Positions 24,199-31,553 of a stretch of DNA of 35,754 bases are shown here, one piece after another. A program made the position numbers and the translations under genes. Positions within the stretch are counted from its first letter, which is position 1, and each line of letters opens with the position of its first letter. Source of the stretch: an uncultured Clostridia bacterium. GTDB lineage: Bacteria > Bacillota > Clostridia > Christensenellales > Aristaeellaceae. The DNA is taken from assembly GCA_934663595.1 (NCBI GenBank), contig CAKUKM010000022.1, positions 1 through 35,754 of the forward strand, in the 5' to 3' direction. The notes below the pieces were generated by a model. It did no database searches. It was not told where the DNA came from and worked only from the letters and a program-made list of their open reading frames with translations.

Positions 24199-24690
24199 TT
24201 ATCCCCGGCGCGCAAATCGCGCGAAACGGCGCATGGCGCCGCCGCGGCTGACGCGGGCTTCGTTCAGCGCGCGAATGTATTTGCGGCATTCCGGATTCTG
24301 ATGCGCGGCCACGGACAGGTAAATCAGCGCCTTTTCCGTTTCCGCCAGCCGCAGCAGCACCGCGCCGAACAGGTAATTCCATTCCGCGCAGCGCGTGGAA
24401 ATGCCCATCAGGAGCTTGCGCGCGGAGAGGTAATTGCCGCTGTCGATCAGCTGCTGGGCCTTCAAAAGCGCGTCGCTTTCAGCTTCCGCGGGCTTCTGAA
24501 CGCGCGTGAGTCCGTCCAGGCATTCGCGATAGGCGGCGTTGATCTCGGCCATTTTGTCGTTTGCCCAGTCGCGCTCGGGACCGGCCATAAAGCGATCGGG
24601 GTGCCAGCGGCGCGCCAGCGCGCGATAGGCCGCGCGAATCTGCTCCCGATCGGCCGTGACCGGTATGCCCAGAACCTGATAGGCGTTCAT
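24199..24690 (-). CDS. J-domain (DnaJ-like) protein
   Basis: This 163-residue protein begins with a J-domain (residues about 2-65): NAYQVLGIPVTADREQIRAAY, the HPD motif in RRWHPDR, and the last helix with AEINAAYRECL. J-domains stimulate the ATPase of DnaK-type chaperones. The remaining 95 residues lack the Gly/Phe and zinc regions of DnaJ itself. They form helices resembling tetratricopeptide-like pairs (AQQLIDSGNYLSARKLL and YLFGAVLLRLAETEKALIYL), followed by a basic tail. It is therefore a class III J-protein with an unknown client. GAGGTG precedes the ATG and a consensus promoter lies upstream. It is a single-gene unit; similar short J-proteins are common in Clostridia. Confidence 0.88.
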   Translation of the reverse strand: MNAYQVLGIPVTADREQIRAAYRALARRWHPDRFMAGPERDWANDKMAEINAAYRECLDGLTRVQKPAEAESDALLKAQQLIDSGNYLSARKLLMGISTRCAEWNYLFGAVLLRLAETEKALIYLSVAAHQNPECRKYIRALNEARVSRGGAMRRFARFARRG

Positions 24691-24740
24691 CGGCGTTCAC
24701 CTCATCCAAATCATACGAAGCTCAAAAAGAGATTATACCG

Positions 24741-24770
24741 ATTATAACATTTCGATCGTTTTTTTGTCAA
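24741..24770 (-). promoter_or_regulatory. Promoter of the J-domain gene
   Basis: On the minus strand TTGACA (24765-24770), an 18-base spacer and TATAAT (24741-24746). A second TATAAT overlaps downstream at about 24732-24737. Confidence 0.82.
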
Positions 24771-24825
24771 CAAAAGGCGCGTTAAAAAATTAGAGTGCTG
24801 AAACTTCCTTTTGCAAGGGTTTGCA

Positions 24826-24853
24826 TTGCAAAATTTGAAAAGTGTGCTATACT
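24826..24853 (+). promoter_or_regulatory. Promoter of the epimerase-SGNH operon
   Basis: TTGCAA (24826-24831), a 16-base spacer and TATACT (24848-24853) with a TGC extension. It is divergent from the J-domain promoter. Confidence 0.65.
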
Positions 24854-24859
24854 ATAAAA

Positions 24860-25094
24860 AGGGAGGAGTTGCATTTTGCGGCCGGCGGCTTCTTCCGGGA
24901 AAACCGTGCAAATCTGAACGGGCCGGGTCGAACGCATTTTGTATTTCGCAATTCCCATTTTCGCTTGCGCATTTCCAGAAAAAAGTAAAACGCATAGCCC
25001 GGAGGAACGAAGGCAAGACGGCGCGACCTGAATGCGGCGCGACGGCAACAACCGCGTCAGCGCGGCTGCAACAGGGAAAGGATGAGTGGGGAAC
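24860..25094 (+). promoter_or_regulatory. Long untranslated leader of the epimerase gene, unassigned
   Basis: About 235 bases separate the predicted start of transcription from the epimerase gene. They hold a CCGCG-TCAG-CGCGG hairpin near 25055, two copies of GGCGCGAC eight bases apart near 25021-25045, and GGCCGG and GCATTTTG direct repeats further upstream. No riboswitch class that I know fits. No clear small gene is present. Confidence 0.4.
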
Positions 25095-25781
25095 ATGAAT
25101 AAGGCATTGATTGCGCCCTCGATGATGTGCGTGCCCGCGTGGCGCGGAACCGAGGAGGCGCTGGACGCGCTGGAGCGCGGCGGAGTGGATCTTCTGCATC
25201 TGGACATCATGGACGGCCAGTTCGTTCCGAACATGATGCTGGGAACGGAGCACGTCAAACAGCTGCGCGAGGCGAGCAGCATTCCGCTGGATATTCACCT
25301 GATGATCGAGCGGCCGGAGGACAAGCTGGACTGGTTCGAAATCGCCGAGGGCGAATGGGTGTCGATTCACGCCGAAAGCACGAATCATTTGCAGCGCGTG
25401 CTGTCCCGCGTGCGCGATTGCGGCGCGCATCCGATGGTCGCGCTGAATCCGGCCACGCCGATCTGCATGGTCGAAAACGTGCTGGAGGACGTCGACGGCA
25501 TTCTGCTGATGACGGTCAATCCCGGCTTTGCGGGACAGAAGCTGGTGAAGCCGACGCTGCAGAAGCTCGCGCTGCTGCGCGAAATGCTGAATCAGCTGGG
25601 CATGGAGGACATGCGCATCGAGGTGGACGGCAACGTCAGCCCCGTCAACGGCGCGGCAATGCGCAAGTTCGGCGCGGACATGTTCGTTTGCGGCTCGTCC
25701 AGCGTTTTCAGCAAGGAAGCGAGCATTGAGGAAAACATTGAGCGCTTCCGCTGGATGATTGAGCATGCGGTGGAGAAATAA
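25095..25781 (+). CDS. Ribulose-phosphate 3-epimerase-family protein
   Basis: This 228-residue TIM-barrel protein belongs to the pentulose/hexulose-phosphate 3-epimerase family. The metal and catalytic residues are visible in LLHLDIMDGQFVPNMMLG (H and D), DIHLMIE (H) and EVDGNVSP (D). Phosphate-loop residues lie in TVNPGFAGQK and VCGSSSVF. The second catalytic block is VDGNV rather than the usual VDGGV, and the N-terminus is APSMMCVP rather than APSLLSAD. It may therefore be a relative acting on a different sugar phosphate, such as allulose 6-phosphate, instead of the housekeeping enzyme. The ATG at 25095 is preferred, but AAAGGA is 12 bases away, so a GTG at 25086 is possible. The SGNH gene overlaps its 3' end. 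Confidence 0.88.
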   Translation: MNKALIAPSMMCVPAWRGTEEALDALERGGVDLLHLDIMDGQFVPNMMLGTEHVKQLREASSIPLDIHLMIERPEDKLDWFEIAEGEWVSIHAESTNHLQRVLSRVRDCGAHPMVALNPATPICMVENVLEDVDGILLMTVNPGFAGQKLVKPTLQKLALLREMLNQLGMEDMRIEVDGNVSPVNGAAMRKFGADMFVCGSSSVFSKEASIEENIERFRWMIEHAVEK

Positions 25782-26487
25782 GCTAGCGCAGCGCAGCCCG
25801 TCCGCGCCGGAAGCGGAATGCGCGCTGATTGCGTGCCTGGGCGACAGCGTGACGCACGGCTGCTTTGAGGTATTCAAAAACCGGTTCGGCCGGGTGGACA
25901 CGGTCTATCGGCCCGAGGACGGCTATCCCGCGCGGCTTCGGCGGCAATTGAACATGCTGTTTCCCGCGGCGGCGGCGAGCGTGCTGAACGCGGGCGTGTC
26001 GGGCGATTCGTCGGCGGGCGGGTTGAAGCGGCTTCGGCGCGACGTGCTCTCGCATGCGCCGGATCTGGTGATCGTGAATTTCGGACTGAACGACGCGATG
26101 GGCGGAATGGATGCGTTGAACGCGTATCGGAGCAACATGCGCGCGCTGTTTCGGCAAATCCTCGATTCCGGCGCGGAGGCCATGCTGCTGACGCCGAACC
26201 GGATGTGCGCGTATGTTTCGCATGCGCTGGTCGATCCAGAGCTGCGCGCGATTGCGGCCGCGGCGGCGGAGATTCAGAACGGCGGTGTGCTGGACGCGTT
26301 TGTGGAGGCGGCGCGCGAGGAGGCACGGGCGCTGAATGTGCCGATTGCGGACGCATATTGCGATTGGAACCGGCTGGAATCGGCCGGCGCGGACACGACG
26401 GCGCTGCTGGCGAATGCGATCAACCATCCCATTCCCGAAATGCACGAGCTGTTCGCAAACAAAATATTGGATCAAATGCTGAACTGA
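25765..26487 (+). CDS. SGNH/GDSL-family hydrolase
   Basis: This protein of about 240 residues has the SGNH esterase fold. Block I is CLGDSVTHG with the nucleophile serine, block II NAGVSGDSS, block III VNFGLNDA (GxND) and block V NHPIPEMH with the catalytic histidine. No signal peptide is visible, so it is cytoplasmic, unlike many secreted lipases of this fold. Such enzymes remove acetyl or acyl groups from sugars or lipids, but the substrate is unknown. The first start choices (TTG 25759, ATG 25765) lie inside the epimerase gene, and no good ribosome binding site is seen, so translation is probably coupled. The pairing with a sugar-phosphate epimerase suggests carbohydrate work. A strong terminator follows. 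Confidence 0.87.
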   Translation: MRWRNKLAQRSPSAPEAECALIACLGDSVTHGCFEVFKNRFGRVDTVYRPEDGYPARLRRQLNMLFPAAAASVLNAGVSGDSSAGGLKRLRRDVLSHAPDLVIVNFGLNDAMGGMDALNAYRSNMRALFRQILDSGAEAMLLTPNRMCAYVSHALVDPELRAIAAAAAEIQNGGVLDAFVEAAREEARALNVPIADAYCDWNRLESAGADTTALLANAINHPIPEMHELFANKILDQMLN

Positions 26488-26537
26488 AAAACGGCCCGGC
26501 GCGTCCTGAAAGAGCGGACGCGCCGGGCTGGTTTTTC
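26488..26537. terminator. Strong bidirectional terminator between SGNH and MATE genes
   Basis: GCCCGGCGCGTCC (26494-26506) and GGACGCGCCGGGC (26516-26528) form a perfect 13-bp stem. GGTTTTTC follows on the plus strand and GTTTTTC on the minus strand, so it serves both convergent genes. Confidence 0.95.
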
Positions 26538-26583
26538 TAAAAAGGGATGCGAAGACTGTGGAACTGTTTTATCATTTTCCGGC

Positions 26584-27960
26584 TCAGCCGGCGAGGCTGA
26601 GCTTTTTGTAATTGACGGTAAAGCAGACGATTTCCGCAACGGCCGTGATCAGCCACGAGAAGATGTACAGCAGATACAGGGACGGTATGGTGCGGAAATG
26701 GGCGAACACTGTGTAAATCCACGCCACGCGGAACACGCACGAGCCCATGATCACGATGATCGTTGGCGCGAGGCTCTTGCCGATGCCGCGGCAGGCCGCG
26801 ATCGTGCAATCCATGAAGGCGCTGAACGCGTAGGAGAAGCACATGATCCGCGTGCGCTGCAGGCCCGCTTCAATGACTGCCTCTTCGTTGGCGAACAGGG
26901 TCAAAAATTCCCGGCCGAACAGGAACAGCGCGCCGCCGAAAATTGCGCCGGCCACAAAGGAATAGGCCACGCCAATGAAATAGCTCTTCAGCACGCGATC
27001 CCGCTTCCCCGCGCCCAGATTCTGGCCCATGAACGTGGAGCAGGCGGTGTAGAACGCCGCCATGACGTTGTAAATGATGGCGTCGGCATTGGCCGCGGCG
27101 GAATTGCCCTCGACCATGACGGAATCAAAGGAATTGACGGCGCTCTGTATGAACAGATTGGCGACGGCGAAGATGGCGTTCTGAAGGCCCGCCGGAATGC
27201 CGAGCGCGAGAATGCGCTTCTGTTCGGTTCTGTCCATTCCGCCCTTCAGATCGCCGAGGCGGAAGGCGCAATCGTCCTGCTGCCGTGCCATGTGCATGAG
27301 AATGAGCACGGCGGACACGTACTGCGTGATGATGCTGGCCAGCGCGACGCCGTCCTCCGCCATGCCGCAGACGATGACGAAAAACAGATTGAACAGCACG
27401 TTCAGGATTCCGGCGATCATCAGATACGCGAGCGGGCGCTTCGTATCGCCGTTCGCGCTGAGCACGCCGTTGCCGAAGTTGAAAATCCCGAGCGCGGGCA
27501 TGCCGAGCGCGTAAATGCGGAAATAGAGCACCGCGCCTTCGATGAGATCGTCCTTGGTGCCGAGAAGCTCCAGCATGAACTGCGCCGACAGCAGGCAGAG
27601 CACCATGATGATGCAGCCGGTGGCCAGGCAAATGACAAACGAGGTGCGAATGGACGCGGCCGCGCCCGCTCTGTCCTGCGCGCCGAGATGCCGCGCCACC
27701 CGGACGTTGACGGCGCTTCCCATTCCGATCAGGAAGCCGGTGAACAGCGTTACGAGAATCGTGGTGGAGCCGACCGCGCCGAGCGCCTCCGCGCTCGAGA
27801 ATTTGCCCACGACCGCCACGTCCGCCATATTGAACAGCACCTGCAGGAGCTGGGACAGCATGAGCGGAATGCTGAATACAAACATGTTTTTCCAAAGAGA
27901 GCCGTCCGTCATTTGGATTTCGCCCTGCGTCTTGCGGGCGCTGGAAGCTGGATTCGCCAT
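26584..27960 (-). CDS. MATE-family multidrug/metabolite efflux transporter
   Basis: This 458-residue membrane protein has the twelve hydrophobic segments of the MATE family, which export cationic drugs or metabolites by sodium or proton exchange. Typical blocks are IPLMLSQLLQVLFNMADVAVVGKF near the start, GFLIGMGSAVNVRVARHLGA, and in the second half GIPAGLQNAIFAVANLFIQSAVN. Length is normal for the NorM/DinF-like group. CGGAGGAAA is 6 bases from the ATG at 27960. It is a single-gene unit with a promoter at 28069-28097 and the shared terminator at 26488-26537. The substrate is not predictable, and no regulator is adjacent. Confidence 0.94.
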   Translation of the reverse strand: MANPASSARKTQGEIQMTDGSLWKNMFVFSIPLMLSQLLQVLFNMADVAVVGKFSSAEALGAVGSTTILVTLFTGFLIGMGSAVNVRVARHLGAQDRAGAAASIRTSFVICLATGCIIMVLCLLSAQFMLELLGTKDDLIEGAVLYFRIYALGMPALGIFNFGNGVLSANGDTKRPLAYLMIAGILNVLFNLFFVIVCGMAEDGVALASIITQYVSAVLILMHMARQQDDCAFRLGDLKGGMDRTEQKRILALGIPAGLQNAIFAVANLFIQSAVNSFDSVMVEGNSAAANADAIIYNVMAAFYTACSTFMGQNLGAGKRDRVLKSYFIGVAYSFVAGAIFGGALFLFGREFLTLFANEEAVIEAGLQRTRIMCFSYAFSAFMDCTIAACRGIGKSLAPTIIVIMGSCVFRVAWIYTVFAHFRTIPSLYLLYIFSWLITAVAEIVCFTVNYKKLSLAG

Positions 27961-28068
27961 GTGAATTTCCTCCGAAAATTCAAAAATCCGCCCGGCCCTG
28001 CGATCGGCCGCGGCGCATTCAGATCGCCCGATGAAAAGCGCATCGCGCCGTTTTCAACAGGCAAGCGG

Positions 28069-28097
28069 ATTATAGCATCTAAATGTAAAAACGGCAA
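28069..28097 (-). promoter_or_regulatory. Promoter of the MATE gene
   Basis: On the minus strand TTGCCG (28092-28097), a 17-base spacer and TATAAT (28069-28074) with a TGC extension. The leader to the ATG is about 100 bases with no recognised structure. Confidence 0.78.
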
Positions 28098-28153
28098 TCA
28101 AAGGGCGCGCAAAACGGCCGGCATTGAGGACAATTCTACATGAATAATTATAC

Positions 28154-28191
28154 AAAAAGGCATCCAGATATTGCAATAATATCCGGATGCC
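28154..28191 (-). terminator. Terminator of the beta-galactosidase gene
   Basis: GGCATCCAGATATT (28159-28172) and AATATCCGGATGCC (28178-28191) form a 14-bp stem with one mismatch. On the minus strand five T follow. Confidence 0.92.
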
Positions 28192-28227
28192 GATACGGCG
28201 AACTGCGCCGCGGGAAGGTTAGCGAAA

Positions 28228-31227
28228 TCAGAATTCGAAATCGCCGCTGTAGGGCAGGAGCTTTGCGACGAAATCGATCTTCGCCGGGGATTCGAAGCGC
28301 GGGGAGAGCTTCGGGCCGCAGCTGTTCGAGCCGATGCCGTTCTGGAACGCGTCGATGCAGACGACGGTATAGCCGCTGGGAACCAGCTCGTAGTTGTGCG
28401 CCTTGCGCGTGAGCTCCTCCTGCGTATACGGCGAGGCGTTGAAGCTGAAGCCCGCGCCGGTGACCTCGAGGCCGCCGACATGGCCGTAGAGATTCAGATA
28501 GTCGCAATTGAAGCGGCTGCCGTTCTCCTGCGGGCGAATGTAATCCTCGTGGAGCGAAGCCACGCTCGCGCGGTACAGGTGCTTCGTGGACGCGCGATGC
28601 TTGTCCGCGTAGCTCTCATACGGGCCGTAGCCGAAGTATTCCACCTGATCGATCTGCCTGGGCATGAACAGCCGCAGGCCGAAGCGGGGCAGCGCGGGCG
28701 CGTAATCGAGGCGGTCGGCGCGAATCGATACGCTGATTACGCCGTTTTTCGCGATGTGCCATTCCGCTGCGCCGTTTACGATATTCGGCAGGTAAATCGC
28801 GCCGATCGAGAACGCGGTATAGATCGAGCAATCGCCGTCCGCGCTCTCCACGCGGGTTTCATACGTGCGCACAATGCCGCGATCGTAGCCGTTTTCCTCC
28901 CATTCGAGGCGCAGGTTGCGATCGTTGTCGGTGGGCGCGCGCCAGATATTGAACTCCATCGGCTTCGACAGCAGGCTGCGGTTTTCGTAATTCAGGATAT
29001 CGAAGCACGCGCGGCGCTTGTCGTAGACGTAGTGGAAATTCTCGCCGTCGATGTGGATATAGCGCTTGTCCTCGGCGATTTCCACCGCGAGAATGCCCTC
29101 CTCGCGCTCGGGAATCGAATAGGTCTGCCGGCCGAGCTGCTCGACGCCGAGCACGTGGCCCGCGGGCGTGAGCGCGGCATCGAATTTCTGCGTGATCGTG
29201 AAGCACACGGCGAAGCTGCCGGTCAGTCCCTTCGGGTAATCGATCAGGAATTCGCGGCGGCCGTGCGCCGGCACGTCGAGCTGCGCCTCGGTGAGCGCAC
29301 CTTCGTAGATTTCCTTGCCGTTCTGGCGGATCGTATAGCCGATCTCGACCTGCTCGGCCAGGTTCGTGAAGTCCAGAATGTTGTGCAGTTCAAATCGACC
29401 CGCCATCAGATCGACCTCGCCGATGCGCGCGGGGCGATTTACATTCTTGAATTCCATCAGGCCCGTGTGCACGCGGCGGTCGGGATAGACCAGGCCGTCC
29501 ATGCAGAAATTGCCGTCGTGCGGGAATTCGCCGAAATCGCCGCCATAGCCGTAGACGCGGCGGCCGTTTACGCTGCGGCCCATGTCCACCGCATGATCGC
29601 ACCATTCCCACACGAAGCCGCCGCAGGAGCCGTCGTGGCGCTCGAAGCAGCGATAGTAATCCTCGAGATCTCCCGGGCCGTTGCCCATCGCGTGGGCGTA
29701 TTCGCAGAGGATGTAGGGCTTGCCGATTTCGTTCTTTTCGAAATATTCGTCGATTTCCTGAATGGACGGATACATCCGGCTGTACAGGTCGAGGTTTTCG
29801 TGGTTGATTTCTTCGCCCTTCGGCGGGAACGACGCGCGCTCATAGTGGGTCAGGCGCGAGGGATCGTACTGCTTCGTCCAGGCGAGCGCATCGTCAAAAT
29901 TCTTGCCGTGGCCGGATTCGTTGCCCATCGACCAGATCACGACGCTCGGGCGGTTCTTGTCGCGCAGCACGTTCAGCTTCACGCGATCGAGGATCGCCTC
30001 AGCGTATTCGGGGTCCATCGCGAGGCGGTTGTAATTGGCCTCGTAGCCCTCGTTTCCGACGAACACCACGCCGTGGCATTCAATATCGGATTCATCAATC
30101 AGATAGAAGCCGTATTCATCGCACATGCGCACGAATTCCGGCGCGTTCGGGTAATGGCTGGTGCGGATGGCGTTGACGTTGTGCTGCTTCATCAGCGTCA
30201 GATCCTTCAGCATCTGCGCTTTGCCGACCGCCGGGCCGAGGACGGGATCGCTGTCGTGGCGATTCACGCCGCGGAATTTGACGCTCTGGCCGTTGATCAG
30301 CAGCACGCCGTTTTCAATGTGGATATCGCGCAGGCCGATGCGCTCGGCGATCGTTTCGCCCTCGCAGGTCATCACCAGCGTATACAGATACGGGTGCTCG
30401 GCGTTCCACAGCGTCGCGCTTTCGATGGAGAATTCAATTTTGCCGTTCTCGGCGCGGCCGTTGAACAGCTCGTAGCCCAGCGCGTCGTAGAAGCGGTATT
30501 CCACCGGCGAATCGCCCGGAAGATCGAGATCGACGCAAATGTCGGCCGCGGAATAGTGATTGCGCAGCGAGGTATGTACGAAATAGTCGCGCAGACCGTT
30601 TGCGGCGCGCAGCAGGATATAGGTATCTCTGAAAATGCCGGACATGCGCAGCTTGTCCTGATCCTCGAAATAGCTGCCGTCGCACCATTTGAGCACGAGC
30701 AGCGTGATCGTATTTTCGCCCTCGACGGCGAAATCGGTCAGGTCGAATTCCGAAATCGCATGAGCGACCTGGCTATAGCCGACGAATTTGCCGTTTACCC
30801 AGAGATAGAAGCAGGAATCCACGCCCTCGAAGCAGAGCACGGGGCGGACGCCGGCCTTCGGATGCAGCGAAACGGTGCGCTGATACAGCGCGCACGGATT
30901 ATCGACCGGCACGAACGGCGGATCATAGGGGAAGGGATAGCGCACGTTGGTGTACTGATGCGCGTCGTAGCCCTGCGTCTGCCATACGCTCGGCACGGGA
31001 ATGGTTGCGTCCAGATAGTTTTCAGGGAGGAATTCGTCGGGGAGCTCCTCGAAGCTATGGAAATAGTGGAACGCCCATTCGCCGTTCAGCGCCACGAAGC
31101 GCTCGGACTGGGTGCGGTCGCCCTCCATCGCGCGGCCGCGATGGGTATACGGAATAAAATAAGCGTGCGACGGCAGCGTGCCTACGTGCAGAACATGGGG
31201 ATCCTCATGAAAATGCAGCTTCTTCAT
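28228..31227 (-). CDS. lacZ: Beta-galactosidase, glycoside hydrolase family 2 (LacZ-type)
   Basis: This 999-residue protein matches long LacZ-type GH2 enzymes, which hydrolyse beta-galactosides such as lactose. The sugar-binding and immunoglobulin-like domains (about 1-310) contain VPSVWQTQGYD and GENTITLLVLKWCDGSYFEDQD. The barrel follows, with VNAIRTSHYPN, the acid/base glutamate in VIWSMGNESGHG (E437) and the nucleophile in ILCEYAHAMGNGPGD (E509). The C-terminal small-chain domain (about 720-999) includes GYGPYESYADKHRAS. No signal peptide is present, so it is cytoplasmic. The start is the ATG at 31227 with GGGAAG upstream; the longer frame runs through its promoter. No transporter or LacI gene is adjacent. 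Confidence 0.95.
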   Translation of the reverse strand: MKKLHFHEDPHVLHVGTLPSHAYFIPYTHRGRAMEGDRTQSERFVALNGEWAFHYFHSFEELPDEFLPENYLDATIPVPSVWQTQGYDAHQYTNVRYPFPYDPPFVPVDNPCALYQRTVSLHPKAGVRPVLCFEGVDSCFYLWVNGKFVGYSQVAHAISEFDLTDFAVEGENTITLLVLKWCDGSYFEDQDKLRMSGIFRDTYILLRAANGLRDYFVHTSLRNHYSAADICVDLDLPGDSPVEYRFYDALGYELFNGRAENGKIEFSIESATLWNAEHPYLYTLVMTCEGETIAERIGLRDIHIENGVLLINGQSVKFRGVNRHDSDPVLGPAVGKAQMLKDLTLMKQHNVNAIRTSHYPNAPEFVRMCDEYGFYLIDESDIECHGVVFVGNEGYEANYNRLAMDPEYAEAILDRVKLNVLRDKNRPSVVIWSMGNESGHGKNFDDALAWTKQYDPSRLTHYERASFPPKGEEINHENLDLYSRMYPSIQEIDEYFEKNEIGKPYILCEYAHAMGNGPGDLEDYYRCFERHDGSCGGFVWEWCDHAVDMGRSVNGRRVYGYGGDFGEFPHDGNFCMDGLVYPDRRVHTGLMEFKNVNRPARIGEVDLMAGRFELHNILDFTNLAEQVEIGYTIRQNGKEIYEGALTEAQLDVPAHGRREFLIDYPKGLTGSFAVCFTITQKFDAALTPAGHVLGVEQLGRQTYSIPEREEGILAVEIAEDKRYIHIDGENFHYVYDKRRACFDILNYENRSLLSKPMEFNIWRAPTDNDRNLRLEWEENGYDRGIVRTYETRVESADGDCSIYTAFSIGAIYLPNIVNGAAEWHIAKNGVISVSIRADRLDYAPALPRFGLRLFMPRQIDQVEYFGYGPYESYADKHRASTKHLYRASVASLHEDYIRPQENGSRFNCDYLNLYGHVGGLEVTGAGFSFNASPYTQEELTRKAHNYELVPSGYTVVCIDAFQNGIGSNSCGPKLSPRFESPAKIDFVAKLLPYSGDFEF

Positions 31228-31291
31228 TGGCGTTTCTTCCCTTTCTGGATGGAATTGAAATTGCGCTCGCCTAAAAACGAGAACCAGTTTC

Positions 31292-31320
31292 ATTATAACG
31301 AAAGATCGGCGAAACGTCAA
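31292..31320 (-). promoter_or_regulatory. Promoter of lacZ
   Basis: On the minus strand TTGACG (31315-31320), a 17-base spacer and TATAAT (31292-31297). The spacer and -35 contain CGTTTCGCCGAT, close to the sequence at the start of the sugar ABC operon (7500-7511). Confidence 0.85.
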
Positions 31321-31370
31321 CCGGCAAAGCGGCGGGAGCGCGATTTTTGTTGAAGAGCGGAAATGCAGTG

Positions 31371-31400
31371 TTGACAGAAAGGGGAGCACGGTGGTATAAT
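31371..31400 (+). promoter_or_regulatory. Orphan consensus promoter, divergent from lacZ
   Basis: TTGACA (31371-31376), an 18-base spacer and TATAAT (31395-31400) face into a stretch with no plus-strand gene. Transcription would begin near 31407. Confidence 0.82.
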
Positions 31401-31406
31401 AACGGC

Positions 31407-31505
31407 AGGAAGGGATGACGCTTTTGGACTGGCGTTTCCCCTCTGATGAGTGGAGAATAGCCGCCTATCTTTTGAGCGGGATGGCGGCTATTGCTTTACC
31501 TTTTC
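31407..31505 (+). ncRNA. Candidate small RNA with two hairpins
   Basis: The orphan promoter would make an RNA of about 100 bases. The first hairpin pairs ACGC with GCGT (about 31418-31434), extended by GGG/CCC. The second is a 10-bp stem (AATAGCCGCC about 31454-31463, GGCGGCTATT about 31480-31489) followed by GCTTTACCTTTTC, a terminator-like end. A 50-codon frame from 31415 has only a few leader bases and runs through both hairpins and the next terminator, so I do not call it a gene. Confidence 0.5.
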
Positions 31506-31510
31506 TGCAT

Positions 31511-31547
31511 AAAAATTCGGCCCGGAGGAGCTTGCTTCTCCGGGCCG
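31511..31547 (-). terminator. Terminator of the L,D-transpeptidase gene
   Basis: CGGCCCGGAG (31518-31527) and CTCCGGGCCG (31538-31547) form a perfect 10-bp stem. On the minus strand AATTTTTATG follows. It also faces the small RNA from the other side. Confidence 0.92.
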
Positions 31548-31553
31548 TTTGCG

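Noticed and set aside
24811..25098. 95-codon frame ahead of the epimerase gene
   Set aside because: It starts upstream of the predicted transcription start and has no ribosome binding site or family resemblance. A TTG-started 38-codon frame in the leader has a ribosome binding site that is too close.
28396..31353. Plus-strand open frame of 985 codons opposite lacZ
   Set aside because: Antisense shadow of lacZ with no domain or ribosome binding site; stop codons are scarce because of third-position GC bias.
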